From positions 5,689,001 through 5,753,000 of the forward strand of contig BSDZ01000003.1 in assembly GCA_030268105.1 (NCBI GenBank): a stretch of 64,000 bases of DNA. Reading direction: 5' to 3'. This DNA comes from Volvox africanus (lineage: Eukaryota; Chlorophyta; Chlorophyceae; Chlamydomonadales; Volvocaceae). Within the stretch, counting starts at the first letter, position 1; every line of letters starts with the position of its first letter. The translations under genes were made by a program, and so were the position numbers. This document shows positions 46,971 to 59,085 of this stretch, one piece after another. The notes below the pieces were generated by a model that saw only the letters and a list, made by a program, of their open reading frames with translations, was not told where the DNA came from and did not search any database.

Positions 46971-49083
46971 TCAATCGTCATTAGGTAACCCCTCAATTGT
47001 CAGCGTTGAAACAAGCGCCGCCTCACGTCGACGCTCTTGTTCTGCCTGCCTCCGTGCGCCCTCCTCACGCCGCTGGTGCGGGCTGACCGACGGTTTGACT
47101 GGCAGGCTGTTGCAGAACCGCACAAACGTCGGAGCATCTTTCATTGACCGATAGAACGTCGGATCGTCCTCCACGCGCGCTGGCGCTCCATATACCAGGC
47201 TTCGGTCCCCGGCCCGACCTGTGCCGCGGTAGCTGTCCTGCCCGACCCGAATCTTGCGGCCCATGGTCGCCTCAAAATTGACTTCCTTATCAGTTTCTCG
47301 CAGCCCTGTAATGCCCTCCGGCCGCCCCAGCCGAGGGAGTGGGGGTTCCGGCAGCCCTCCTGCCGGCCGATAGCGTACTTCATCTGGAGGCGGCTTTAAG
47401 CCGCGCGGCGCGGGCGGCATGGGTCCATACGGCTCCGGGATGCTGCGCTTGCCCTCGGGCCTGTGACAACAAAGTGGTGGTGGGAAGGGCAGCAGCGGTG
47501 AAGGCGGCAACGGCAGTGATGGTAAGAGACTGAGACTGATTGAATCCTATGGGAAGAGTGCTGGCGCACTGCAGCCATGGATTACGCCGATGAGTGCCTT
47601 CGAAGTACCTAGCCGGGCCCCGTGCTCCTCCATCTCCCTGCCCGACGGGTTGCTGCTCATGACACCGCCAAACGCTGTAACCTCCGCCGACTGCTGCTCT
47701 AACCCATCGCAATCTCACAGAAGTAATAAGGTAATCTAAATTCATGCATTCACCACTACCCGTACATAGTTATTTTATAATCGTAAATTAAAAACAGCAG
47801 AAGACACTGAAGGCTGGCCGCTGGCCAGAAACAGAACTCAACCGGCACATAGGGAATCCTGGCCGACAGCGAACTGGGTTATTGTTTCATGACCCCTTTA
47901 AGTTGCCATGAAAGCGCGATGTTATCACAGGGAGGTTGACGTGCAGGTATCCACGTGCAACCATAGCCCACCAGTGCGGCGAAAGGGTGCAACACGGTTA
48001 CGGGACACACGTGCGCCAGCGGCTTCCTGACCCTCGGTGTCCTCATGTGTGCGGCTCTGGAGATCACCATGGAACCCCCAGTTCCACCACACATGATGCA
48101 GGTGAGTCCTTGTGATAATACTTCTCCAATTATGTGCTATGGCCTGTACAGCTTGCTGAATCACAAGGTGCTCTCAAACAGACGTCAGCCCGAAAGAGAG
48201 GGGTAGCGAAAGGCTGCCAAGGGATCTTGCATAACTGCAGATTGACCCGAAGGCAGCACAAGCACCAGTAATGACCCCCAAATTGATGCGTGAGCGTTCG
48301 TGACGGTCTCGAGACCGTCACGAACGTTGTGGGGGGGGGCGTGCGGGTATGGGGATGTGCGCCCTCACCGTTCTGGCCGCACAGGTTCTGGTATATTCTT
48401 CAGCGTCCGCCGGTATGTTGTGGATTCGATGCCTTCCCCCATAGTTCGTCTCCCGTAGTAGGAGGTATGGCCGCCCACGACAGTGGGTTCAGCATAGCTG
48501 CTGGAACACGGCTGCTCGATGTGTCGCCTGTTACGGAAAGTGACGGAGGAATGTCAGGGGGGAGGGGTGTGAATGCGGGAGCACAGTGCAGGCGTGATGG
48601 ACCGCGGAGTTTCACGGGCTGTGCGCAGCTGTGGATATGAGATTGGGTTCAGGCTTGCCTGCATGTTCCCCCAATAGGCATGGCGTAAGCGGCGAGCTGG
48701 TTTCAAATGGGACCCCTTTAGCTAGCTAGCGCTGCGACCCTTCTGCCAGTGGCTTCCACAGTACGAAGCGACTTCTTGCACCATGAAACTCACCGCAGTC
48801 CAGGCTCTCGCGGAGCAGCAGCCGTGTCCCAAGCTGCAAGTCCGCGAGAGCCCAGCTGCGACTCTGGGCCGCTAACGTGTGCCCTCCCTTGATCGCAGAA
48901 ATTTCCCCGCCAATTAGGGCTGCTGCCTCGAACATCGCCATATACTCCATTGACACAACTGCAGCCGGACCATGAGCATCGCATCATGTATATCAGGTCC
49001 ATGGCATCTGCTGCCAGACGTCGCTTAGAGCACACTTACGCAGGACCTTCCGTTGGCTGCAAGCAGGCTTTTATTCCGGACAT
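46971..49083 (-). CDS. Uncharacterised multi-exon gene (incomplete model)
   Basis: I do not recognise the product. The best-supported exon is 47460-46971 (stop TGA 46973-46971). It encodes a basic, proline-rich domain (PEGKRSIPEPYGPMPPAPRG; RETDKEVNFEATMGRKIRVG; DAPTFVRFCNSLPVKPSVSP) and a charged helix (HQRREEGARRQAEQERRREA). Candidate upstream exons are about 47712-47600 (SSNPSGREMEEHGAR), about 48157-48010 (AVQAIAHNWRSIITRTHLHH) and 48961-48800 (VSMEYMAMFEAAALIGGEIS with donor GCG|GTGAGT). A short start exon at 49083-49040 (MSGIKACLQPTEGPA) has a perfect GTAAGT donor, but its phase disagrees with the next exon. A 17-nt alternative ending at the same donor would fit. The pieces could belong to one gene or to two tandem genes. 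Confidence 0.4.
48295..48326. repeat. Perfect 32-bp palindrome
   Basis: CGTTCGTGACGGTCTC is followed directly by its exact reverse complement, centred on CTCGAG, with no loop. A G-run follows immediately. It lies in a probable intron or gap of the uncharacterised minus-strand gene. Confidence 0.95.
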
Positions 49084-49822
49084 GGTGCTTAAAGGCCAAG
49101 TCAGGACGGCGAAACGCGGAAAACAATAGCGTTGATTAACTCAGTCACCAGAATGAGTGATTATTTGTTGCAATGCGATTACAGCTTTGTTATCGTAAGG
49201 GCATGCCAGCACCGAGAACGCATAGCCTTAGATTTGGCTTTCAGGTAAAATATTATCGCGTACAATATCAAGCATTAAGCGCTAAATTGAAAGGTTTTCT
49301 GTCCCGTGCAGGTGAACCCAATGTAGATGTTGCGTTCTCGCGCATACTCTCATGCACATTTTAGAGGCGTTGTCGGTTAATGGTTGCAAATACGGCGCTT
49401 CCCTGTCATAACAGTGACCCAAGTGCCCATAAGAAAAATATCTTCAATAAGACACCGTGTAATTTGGGTTCTTTGGGGTCTGTATGATCCCTGACTAGTT
49501 AAAGCTCTAGTATCGGTATTTGATGCCAACACTTTTGATCATATCACTTAACGTTAAACGTTAGGCTTCATATTATATATAGGAGGCGGAACAATTGATT
49601 ATCAAGCACTCGATGCTCCCTGCGACGCTGGTGCTAACTGAACCCTTGAGCTTGAAGCGACTCAAGTGTGATAGGACGGTTTTCAGAAGTTCATCTCCAA
49701 ACTTCCGTGGCTCTTACATCACAAAAACCTGTTGCAACGAAAGGAGGCCCAGATGGTACAGCGGGCTGGACAGTGCCCCATTGGCTTGATCAGTGACATG
49801 ATACATAGTAACTCGGGTACAC

Positions 49823-52006
49823 ATGGATGATGCTCAAGCAAGGATTTTCTGTTGCGCTGCTTCGGTCCACAGGCCATCCTACGTGTGCAAAGCCCGATTT
49901 GTCGAAAACCGGGAATTAGTGGTGGGAGACGCAGTCGCGATGGTTAATTTTTGCCTTTACAAGCAAGTGAGTGCTCTAGTATACGGGTGATTGGGTGTAT
50001 TAGGGGCATTACGTGTGGCACAGGTACCTTATGGCATTTGCTTAGGGGACGTCAGTTAGGAGGGATGCTATTTTTGGTTCAACTGATTAAATGCAGCGCC
50101 GGTATATTTCGAGCCTCCTGCCATCGGTCTATCCTAGGCCTTACAAACCCTTGCAAGTTTGCACTCTCCGGCGCGCGGGCAGCAAGTCTTAACCACGGCG
50201 TTGTCATATGTTCAATTGGTTGCTCTGTACGACTGCAACAGTTTCCCACCTCTGGCGTGCACATCTCGTGCAATCTTATTGGCCCTCGTCTTATGCTTGC
50301 GATCGCCTACCCTGGCGGTGGCATGTCCTTGTGTATTCCGTACTCGCCTGCTATCCACACGGCGATTACGGAGTCAATCGCCTCATTCAACGTACTTCAT
50401 GTGGCCTTCCATTTGGTCTCCTTCCCTTTCCTCGCTTGCACCGTCTCCCTTGGGCAAGTATCCGACAACGTCTTAAGGTTATTTGCGACTTGCTATGAAA
50501 TGCAGCACTCGTTTTCCTACTGCAGATCGCCAGTTTGGTCCTGGCCCCGGACTTTCCTGGATGGATGGTCCCTGTGGCTTTTAACTGGACACGCTTCGGT
50601 GAATTCTGTGGCCTTACTGCTACATTGACAGGAACCTGGGTGGCGGCGGGGCTGCTGGTGGGCGCATACCGCACCTCAGCCACTGTGGACCTTCCCTCTG
50701 CGCTCCGCATCGCCTCGCTGACATGGCTGTTGGCAATGCCTGTGGCCGCGGCACAGCTAGTACTGGCTACTGCGGTGGAGAGCCGGTGCGGATATAGGTT
50801 TGGCGGAATTTCGGGCATATCACGCCAGTAGCTTCAACGAAGTGCAGGCTTCAGGCCATAATAGGATGTGAAGGGCAAGAGCTACTGAAAGGGAGAGAGT
50901 TTTGACATGTGGTATGCGGAGCTGGACGGTTTTGAAACTTATCGGGCTGATAATGGCCAGCATATGAAAGTCTCAGGTTCCTCGCAGACCTGGAGTAGGT
51001 GGGAAACTCTATACGTCGGAGCTGGGCTGTGAGGGAAGAAGGGATACCTTGCGAGAAATCTTAGCATGTGTGTTTCAGGAAGGCTTGGGGACCAGCATAA
51101 GCGGGGTTTATGAGGTGTGGCGAGGTTCATGCAAATGTCGCTTGTATCGTCGTGCTCTTCTGTGTATCGTCTCCTAACTGCCTTTGGCATATCTTTGATG
51201 ACATACGTTCCACGTTCGTTTCGAGTCCATCGCTTCCAATAAGGTCTTTGGCCGTTTGCTTACGTATTCCCCTTCCCCGCCGGTCACATCACCGGCTGCT
51301 ACAGCGCGCTGGTTGGTGATGTTGACTTTGCGAGCGCCATGCCGCTGGCAGCCTCCGGCATCGGAGAGCCCTTTGTCACCGCATCGGGTGTGCTGGCGCT
51401 CATGACTCTGTGGCGCTGCGTTTACTCGCTGTACCTGGACCCTTTCGGTTTTAAAGGATTGGGTTTTCGGCGGCAGCAGTTTCTACGGGAGCTCTACAGG
51501 TATGGTGGTGAGCAGCAGCATAGAACGTGACGTCTGCAGGAAGGCATTAGGAGCACGATTGGCGCCACTTCCAACTGCACCATCATGGCCGCACCAATCG
51601 TAGTTGATGAGCGTGTGAATAGGGCCCACTTCCTTTTGGAGTGCTGTGTATCGCGTTCAGTCACGCCTTTGCAAAGCAGTTTCACTACGCCAACCCCCTG
51701 GGCATTAGGCAGCCATTTGGACCTGTCGTGATATTGATTTAATGGTTCTTAGCTGTGGTGCCTGCATTTCAAGAGCTCGGTTACCAACGTCATCCCGCTA
51801 CGCTCCTGGCATTAAGCATCATCTGTCTCCATTGCCTCGCCACACTCCATCTGTACCACAGCTTTCGCGAGGCGTTGTTAATGGTCGCCCTGATGGCGGG
51901 CATCGGGTCGGTATCTCTGCAGGTGCGTCGTCGTTGTGCCTAACAAGTGCCTATAAGTGCGTTGCAGGCACACGGGCGTCGAACTGACATGTCGTTCACT
52001 CCTTAA
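49823..52006 (+). CDS. Small integral membrane protein, DUF3054-like
   Basis: Exons 49823-49966 (ATG 49823), 50526-50785 (or to 50796), 51305-51507, 51753-51922 and probably 51968-52006 (stop TAA) join in phase into about 270 residues. Exon 1 ends GDAVAMVNFCLYKQ and exon 2 has NWTRFGEFCGLTATLTGTWV, AAGLLVGAYR and LTWLLAMPVAAAQLVLATAV. Exon 3 has GEPFVTASGVLALMTLWRCV and exon 4 has LLALSIICLHCLATLHLYHS and LLMVALMAGIGSVSL. That makes six or so hydrophobic segments. The order GD--A----F, a G(W/T)W--A-LLG-Y turn, a W--G(I/M)P-- helix and a VT-G--ALM--WR end resembles DUF3054 proteins, which have plastid-targeted members in plants. Function is unknown. No clear transit peptide is seen, though the first 30 residues are Arg/Ala/Ser-containing. 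The final 12-codon exon is uncertain because its intron would be only 45 nt. Confidence 0.6.
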
Positions 52007-54157
52007 ATTTCCTTTTGGACAGCACCGCAGACCGCACGGGCGCTATAGAAGGAATTTGGTTGATGATTGAATACAGGGCTTGAAGCAGACATGTTTCTTT
52101 CTCTTTTTCATATACTGTTGTGCATATCTACCCCAGAAACATTTCAGAGAGTGGAACCGTAGTAATTGAGGCGACAAGCTTCGCAAACGTTATTGGCTTT
52201 GTGGCCCCCCTCAGGTTGTCCAAGCCCTGGACAGTCTCATCTCCCGCAACAGCATCTGACTACTGCACTTGTTGCCGTTCCTGCTGTGCGCACGGTCAAG
52301 CTTACGTTTCTCGTAAAAGTCAACCCAGGCGATGAATATTCGTGTGCTGTGGAAAAACCAAGTAGATGCGACATCCAATAGTGTGTCGGGGCCGTCACGT
52401 CGCCAGTATCTCTTTCGGATGACCAGAGCTGAGCCCGTGCCGACTGAAGTTGCGGCGGTGTTGCGGTCGAACCTCGCCAGGAAACTTGACAAATGTCAAG
52501 GTTGGCACGTATTGTTAAATCCCGGACCCGTTCCAAGGACGTGAGAGGAAAGCGTGCATGACAGGTCGGCCGCATATGAAGCTGGCAGTATGGCACGTTT
52601 CAAGCCTTAGGGAGCCGTCAACACTATAGCATGCTGCGAACTTATTGTGTCGCAGATGATTGCATACGGTTCAGCAGGACAAGAGTGGGTGCAACTGCCA
52701 GGGGCGAGGGAGCTATACCAACAGGAAACCAAGTTGATAGGAATGTGGGATTTACGGTCAGGAGCGCAATATTGCGGGTGTGGGTGGTCACCAAATCTTA
52801 TGCTTTGACAGCCTTAACTTGCAAGCAGCTCAATCTAGCTTATCGGGGTTGCCCTTTTCATGCCCATCTTTAAGGTGAATCAAGCTCAATCCTCGCCGGG
52901 CCAATCCTTACTGTGGGCAAGGTAATGACGGGTTGCATCAACCCCATCTTGCCGCAGGTCAAGGAGACATGAAGCGTACTTTTTGTTTCATTGTGACTAC
53001 ACAATTAAGAAAGGGTTCCACTTTGCAGCTGATGGCCTTTGGCGCGGGTAGGCATGGAAGCTTGTACGCACCTAGGACAGCAGCCCAGGACCAGGAAAGA
53101 AAGGTCTGCACCCTGGGCTTTCCTAGGCGCGTCTGGATGAAAGGCACAAAAGCCAAGACAAAGCAAAAGTAGCTACTGGGGTTGTGAGCAATGACATCAA
53201 CAGTCGATTTTCATTTGTTCGGCCAGGCGTGTGGATAAGCCATGCAAGCAGCCTCATGGCGGACTAGGCTCCACGGACCGTCCCGCGGGTCCGGACGTGT
53301 CGGCACGTTGCGGTCGCAGCGAAACCAACATAATGTATGTTTTGAGAGGGCCATCTTCGTTTAGGAAACCGTCCAAATTGTGGCGCCTTGCAAGTCACAT
53401 GTGTCGATACTCTTTGCTGAGGAGCACAAACTAAGCTGCAGATGTGACTCGACATCCAATTATAATGTCTTCTCAAACGTTGCAAAGGTGATATGGACTA
53501 CATCTAACCTACGGGTTCTTGAGGACGCGTGTTCTAAGCAGCGCGCTTCCACGTTATCCCAGTGTCCACTTGTAAAGATGTCACTGTCACATTGAAAGGG
53601 GCTTTTGGAATGGTATAGGGGCTTTGAGTAAACATACTTTGAGGAAAGGTGTCGTACCTTCACAAGTCAAGAGAGTCAACATGTCTTGCCCTGGCACGAA
53701 ATGCTCAGGAACACTTGAACGTAGATTATAGTAGTTAAGTAATTTTAATTTGTGTAATACAGATAGCGTCCGGTTGCTTACGTGGGCCACGAAGAAATTG
53801 CACAAAAATAACACGCTACCCTTACGGAACGCTAATGGGGACGTGCGGCTAAGGGAACCTTGGCACGGAAGGGCTTCAACAACGACGCACCACCCCCGAA
53901 GAGCTGCCGCGCCCCAACGTGAGTTTGCAGTTGAGAGACCTAAAGGGGACGCCAATAATATCGTGCTTTCCATATCAGCTTAAATATTTAAGAAGTAGTT
54001 CCTGACTGGGCCTGTGTGGCGCTGCTCCAGGTCAAGACAGGACCACCCGGAGATCGGCTGAAAGAGGACGCCCGGTAAAAGCGGGATGGAGTGCTCGGAA
54101 TGTCCGTGTCCCTGCCCAAGCAGGTCTTAAGTATTCTTTTATTTTCTACAGGTGGCA
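52007..54157. other. Gene-poor stretch before the GSK3 gene
   Basis: About 2.1 kb without a supported gene. Open frames at 52237-52596 (minus), 52933-53172 (plus) and 53587-53973 (minus) are short and unlike known proteins. It must contain the 3' UTR of the membrane-protein gene and the promoter of GSK3. The acceptor CTACAG at 54146-54151, just before the GSK3 ATG, suggests a 5' UTR intron. Confidence 0.45.
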
Positions 54158-56180
54158 ATGAGTGCTAGTGTGGGCAACGCGGCTCAGCAACCCTCCGTGT
54201 CTGGCAAAGATTTGCAGCAGGTATAGCTTCATAGCTTGGGCTACAACAGCGCACAGTGCGTGCGACAAGCATGTCCCTGTATATTTGCAGAGCATGAAGG
54301 AGTTGACTATCAAGGATGCGGAGGTGGGCTCCTCGAGCAAGCCAGCACAGAACCCGGCAACAGCGGAGGTGCGCATATTCCCATACATGGTGACCATGGC
54401 TGGCAGAAAGAACCAAACAATAAAATCAGGTCTATGATTTGCAGATATTTGAAGGTCGCCTCATTGAGGGTGACTTGAAAAGCGGTGGTAATGTGCTGTC
54501 GGCGTCGGCAGGCACTGGGGCATCACGGCAGACATACAACTACTCCACGGACCGCGTTGTGGGGAACGGTTCATTCGGAGTGGTGTTCCAGGCGACATGC
54601 TTGGAGACAGGCGAGACGGTGGGTCGACGCGAGACTGTACACGCATGCGCAGAGCGCCATGTCAACTGCGCCCTGCGACGGGAGACCAGCTTGCAAATTT
54701 TCATTGGGCGCAGGTTGCGATCAAGAAGGTCCTGCAGGACAAGAGGTTTAAGAACAGGGAACTGCAGATTATGAAGCTTGTAGATCACCCCAACATCGTC
54801 AAGCTGAAGCACTGCTTCTACTCACACACCGACAAGGATGAGACCTATCTGCACCTCGTCCTGGAGTTCGTACCGGACACCGTGTACCGGATTAGCAAGC
54901 ATTATGCGAAGAACAACCAGCGGATGCCCAACCTGTTCGTAAAGCTGTACGCGTATCAGATGTGCCGTGCGCTGAACTCCATTCACAAAATGGGGATCTG
55001 CCACCGTGATATTAAGCCGCAGAACCTCCTGGTCAACACAGAGACGCACCATCTGAAATTGTGCGACTTTGGTAGTGCAAAGGTGCTGATTAAGGGGGAG
55101 CCCAACATCTCGTACATTTGTTCCCGGTACTATCGGGCGCCGGAGCTCATCTTCGGCGCGACCGACTACACCAGTGCTATTGACGTGTGGTCTGTGGGTT
55201 GCGTCTTAGCGGAGCTTTTGCTTGGGCAGCCGCTCTTCCCCGGCGAGAGTGGTGTAGACCAGCTGGTAGAAATCATCAAGGTGCTAGGCACACCCACACG
55301 TGAGGAGATCAGCGCCATGAACCCCAACTACACAGAGTTCAAGTTCCCGCAAATTAAGGCGCACCCATGGACTAAGGTGTTTAGCAAGCGCATGCCACCC
55401 GACGCTGTCGACCTGGTGGGTACTGCAACGCTCTGGGCACCCCTTTGCACTGCACTTGTTGTTCCCAACTGGGTGCTCCTGCGAGCAGGTGTCCAAGTTG
55501 CTACAGTATGCGCCGCAAAAGCGCATGACCGCCATTCAGGCCATGACGCACCCATTCTTTGACGAACTGCGTGACCCGAACACACGGCTTCCGAACGGTA
55601 GGTTTAGTTAGGTGCTGTCAACGTAGCACCTTAGGATTGATTTATGCATGTGTTGGACTGATTGCGTAGCTGGGGAGTCTTAGGAAAGGCTTGATGCTCT
55701 GGGTGCTGGCCCGAGACCTCCACCAGGAGCTTATCTAAGCTTGCGTCCTTTAAACTGTTTTTTGTTGCTGGTTGAATGTTGTCTTGTCCCGCAGGCCGAT
55801 CCCTTCCGCCCTTGTTTAACTGGCTCCCGGGCGAGCTGGACGAGGTGCACGCGGACATTGTCCGCAAGCTGCAGGTACAGAAACGCACAGAAGGGATGCC
55901 TGATGTTCGTAAATGTAGGATTGCGTCAATATCAAAGTTGGCTGGATTTGTTGGCTGCGAAAAAAGAAATCGAACGAAGAATGCAAAATCGAACGAACAA
56001 AGAATGCAAAATCAAATCGTCTTGTATCCCTAAGTCGATAAATTATGGATTACCCGTAATGATTATTTACGTTCCTGTGTTTTATCATTTCTTTGGCAAG
56101 TGAATTATTTCTCTGACCAAGTGCCCAATTTATGCCCCCTTGCTTTGTTTATACTGCAGCCCACTGCAAAGGCTTCGTAA
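54158..56180 (+). CDS. GSK3: GSK3/shaggy-type protein kinase
   Basis: Ser/Thr kinase of the glycogen synthase kinase 3 family. Exons 54158-54220, 54291-54368, 54445-54618, 54714-55415, 55489-55597, 55795-55874 and 56160-56180 (stop TAA) join in phase into 408 residues. Motifs in order: Gly-loop [31 protein letters not shown] (catalytic Lys and the GSK3-specific KRFKNRELQ), [17 protein letters not shown], the activation loop [18 protein letters not shown] (regulatory Tyr and the Arg of the phosphate pocket), then [28 protein letters not shown] split over one exon and the C-lobe [24 protein letters not shown]. The N-terminal about 70 residues are Ser/Ala/Gln-rich. In Chlamydomonas GSK3 sits in flagella and affects flagellar length; the same role here is inference. 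The last 6-residue exon is the least certain part. Confidence 0.96.
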
Positions 56181-57014
56181 GACTGGCCAGTGTGTGTGGC
56201 CGCATTGCCATCCCGAGAGTTCATATACTGGAGGTAGCAAGCTGGGAAGCGAAGGAGAGTCCGGGTTAAGGACTAGAAAGGCCGAATGGCGTTTGCATGG
56301 CGGGAGACCAGGGGTGAGGTAAATAGGTTGCAGCAGGGCCTGGGTTTCCGTGCTGGATTGTGCAGGACTTAAGATTAACTCAACTACGGATGGACGCTTG
56401 ATGAGTAGGGCCTGCGCTTGGAAGTTTGGAAGTCGGTTGCGGCGTGCGAGGATCTTGTATCTGGATCTTCGTTTGTTTCATGACGATATTAACGAATGAA
56501 GTGATGCGTGCCCCGGAGGCCGCTGCAGCTTGGTGTCTTGCGTTGTGACCAGCAAGAGACGTGTCTTAGAAGTCGGCAGCGCTGTTACTGTGAGAGAAGG
56601 CGTGTGCAGGCCTTATGTGATCTGTATGTCGCTTACCGACTCTTCTGGCATGATGCCGTGCGTGTGTGCTGGTTTTTCTCAGAGTTAAGCTGAATTACAT
56701 CCACGGGTATGCTCAGGTTTGAACATGTTTGTATGGAAGTTTTTTCCGTACAATTCATACGACTCTTTGCTTTTGCATTCTACCTGACGTCAAAGCGGCA
56801 GGCGTGCGCTCCTTTTCAAAGATAGTGAAATGAGAATTACTGTGTTACAAGACATAATCTGCCATTGTATTTCCACGAAGTAGTTACAAAATCGTATTTG
56901 CCAATTGCTTGCAAAATAACCCAAAATTGCATGACAATCGGCTTTGCCCATTACGTACGCTCAAACACATACAAAGATAGTCACAATTCTCTTTCGCGAC
57001 TGTGCTTGTGTCTC
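56181..57014. other. Convergent region, GSK3 / RPE 3' ends
   Basis: 3' UTRs from both sides and nothing coding. The GSK3 intron just upstream (about 55,965-56,025) contains a small direct repeat of TCGAACGAA and AAGAATGCAAAATC units. Confidence 0.5.
56845..56849 (-). terminator. Candidate poly(A) signal for RPE
   Basis: TTACA on the plus strand (TGTAA in gene sense), 166 nt after the RPE stop codon. Confidence 0.38.
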
Positions 57015-59085
57015 TTACGCGAGGACCTTGGCGGGCGCCTTGCTGACCTTGATGCCTTGGATCGCTGTCGACAAGGGAAGGGGTATGATAGTTATGTAAA
57101 ATAGATTTTCAATCAGTTTCCTGACATGGGAACGGTTTCACAGTCTTATCTTACCATCGCGGTATGACTTGGCTTTGAACACGGCGGATCCCGCAACGAT
57201 GGCATTGGCACCGGCGTCAATGACCTGAGATACAAGAATAGGATGGGTTTCAGAGGCTTATACCAGACGGAATATTGGAAGCAACTACTTCGTTCTACCC
57301 ATCCGGGTGCATCCTTCCTTTCTTCGCACCTTGTAGGCATTCTCCGGGGTGACGCCACCGTCGACCTCAATCCATGGGTTAACACCCTGTGGTCAGATCG
57401 AGAGACAGTATTCACAATAACAAGACAATAATTTTCGTCACACCCCAGTCATGTATATGGCTAAGGTCTTTGGAAGTAGCACCTCCCCTCATCCCATGGT
57501 TGCGTTGTCTATCATCACACATACCTCAAGCAAGATGCTATCTCATCCAAAAGCATAAACCAACAATCCTGATACTCAGGTTCACTCAAAATGCTAGCCC
57601 CTCGTTTGAAATTTTCACATCACTCTAAATCTATTTCTTGAATTGCACATTACGGCCCCTCGCTACCTTGACAATTCACCTAGAATATCGCATCAGATCA
57701 GGCTAGCTGTAATGTAACACCATGCCCCAGGGGGAGAGAACCCCGAAAACCGCAGGTGCCAATCCTTCGTCTACACCAGCCAGATGCAACAAATGTCACA
57801 AAGCGAAACAGTCGAATTAGATGTTACGGAGCTTGTCCTGAAAAAAGGTATCCAGGCAACCCGTCTATTCCACCCTGCCCATGATTCCCACGTACTATAC
57901 CCACCTTTTCAAGGCACATGGCCTTCAGAGCTCGAATCTTGGCCACTTGGCTCTCAATGAACTTCTGCCCGCCAAAGCCGGGGTTCACCGACATTATCAG
58001 CACCAGGTCAGCGACGTCCAGGACCTCCTCGATAACTGACAGGCTAGTGCCTGGGTTAAGCACCACACCTGCCTTGCAGCCCAGATCCTTGACCTGCGAA
58101 AGAGAAGCCAGGCCGGCAGGCAGGAGTAAAACCATGTAGAGGTGGCATATGAAAGCAACCCTGAGTAAGCAACTACCTACAGCTTCATTATTAAGGCGGT
58201 TGGGCAGATGACATGATAAAGAGGTGCTTCTAACGTCATAATAACGTGCAGGAGGTGACGTCCTTATCAAATCTATCTAGCCCGAACATTGCTGGCAGGG
58301 CAGCGGCTTAGGTTCACGAATAAGAAGAACTGGGTCGTTACTTAACAGTGTAATTTCAATACGAGGACGAAAGGCCCAACCCCGGGTGCCATCTAAAATA
58401 GCAATTCCGGGTGTTTGCGTAAGAGAACTGCTCCCAGGCCATTGTACCTCCGGTTACCCGTCCTGACGCCGGGGACATACCTGGTTCAGCGTGCGGTGCA
58501 GATGGATGGTCGACGACTGCTCAGCGTGAACGGAGATAATATCGGCGCCCGCTTTGGCGAAGTCGGGGATGCGCAGCTCGGGCTCCACTATCATCTGCAC
58601 AAAAGGCCAGCGGAATGTTGATATTTTGCCGCGTACAGGCGATGCTGATCTAAGTTATTGTTGTAAAATTTCTCACCAGGTGCACATCAAGAACCCTATC
58701 AGTCACCGGGCGCAGGGCCTCAACAATCAGGGGCCCGATGGTGATGTTGGGCACGAAGCGGCCGTCCATAACGTCGACGTGCACCCACTCGCAACCGGCC
58801 TGGTCAATAGCGCGCACCTGTATCGAGTTGAAGAAAGGGTTAGGATAACAGCATTGAGAAAACTAGCGCTTGCATCCGGCGGCCGCTCATAATAGAAGGT
58901 TGTTGGGAGCGCACCTCCTCGCCCAGGCGCGCAAAGTCAGCAGACAGAATTGAGGGTGACACAATAATGTCGGTCTTCTTGCACTGGTCCACGCGGTGAG
59001 TAGCCTGGACACGAACAACATTGCGCGAAGGCTTGGCCGCGCGGGCGCCCACGGCCTTCAGGGAGCTGCGCATATTCAACGCCAT
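57015..59085 (-). CDS. RPE1: Ribulose-5-phosphate 3-epimerase, plastid form
   Basis: Interconverts ribulose 5-phosphate and xylulose 5-phosphate in the Calvin cycle and the pentose phosphate pathway. Exons 59085-58915, 58817-58677, 58594-58481, 58093-57905, 57386-57330, 57224-57155 and 57064-57015 (stop TAA) agree in phase and give 263 residues. The first about 30 residues ([20 protein letters not shown], then RNVVRVQA) are a typical chloroplast transit peptide. The TIM-barrel motifs follow: [41 protein letters not shown] joined to [63 protein letters not shown] and [11 protein letters not shown]. Metal-binding His and Asp residues (HVDVMDG, SVHAEQ, EVDGG) are all present. Length matches plant plastid RPE. 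Confidence 0.96.

Noticed and set aside
49951..50628. 225-residue plus-strand frame
   Set aside because: Reads through the first intron of the DUF3054-like gene; the spliced frame gives the membrane-protein pattern, this one does not.
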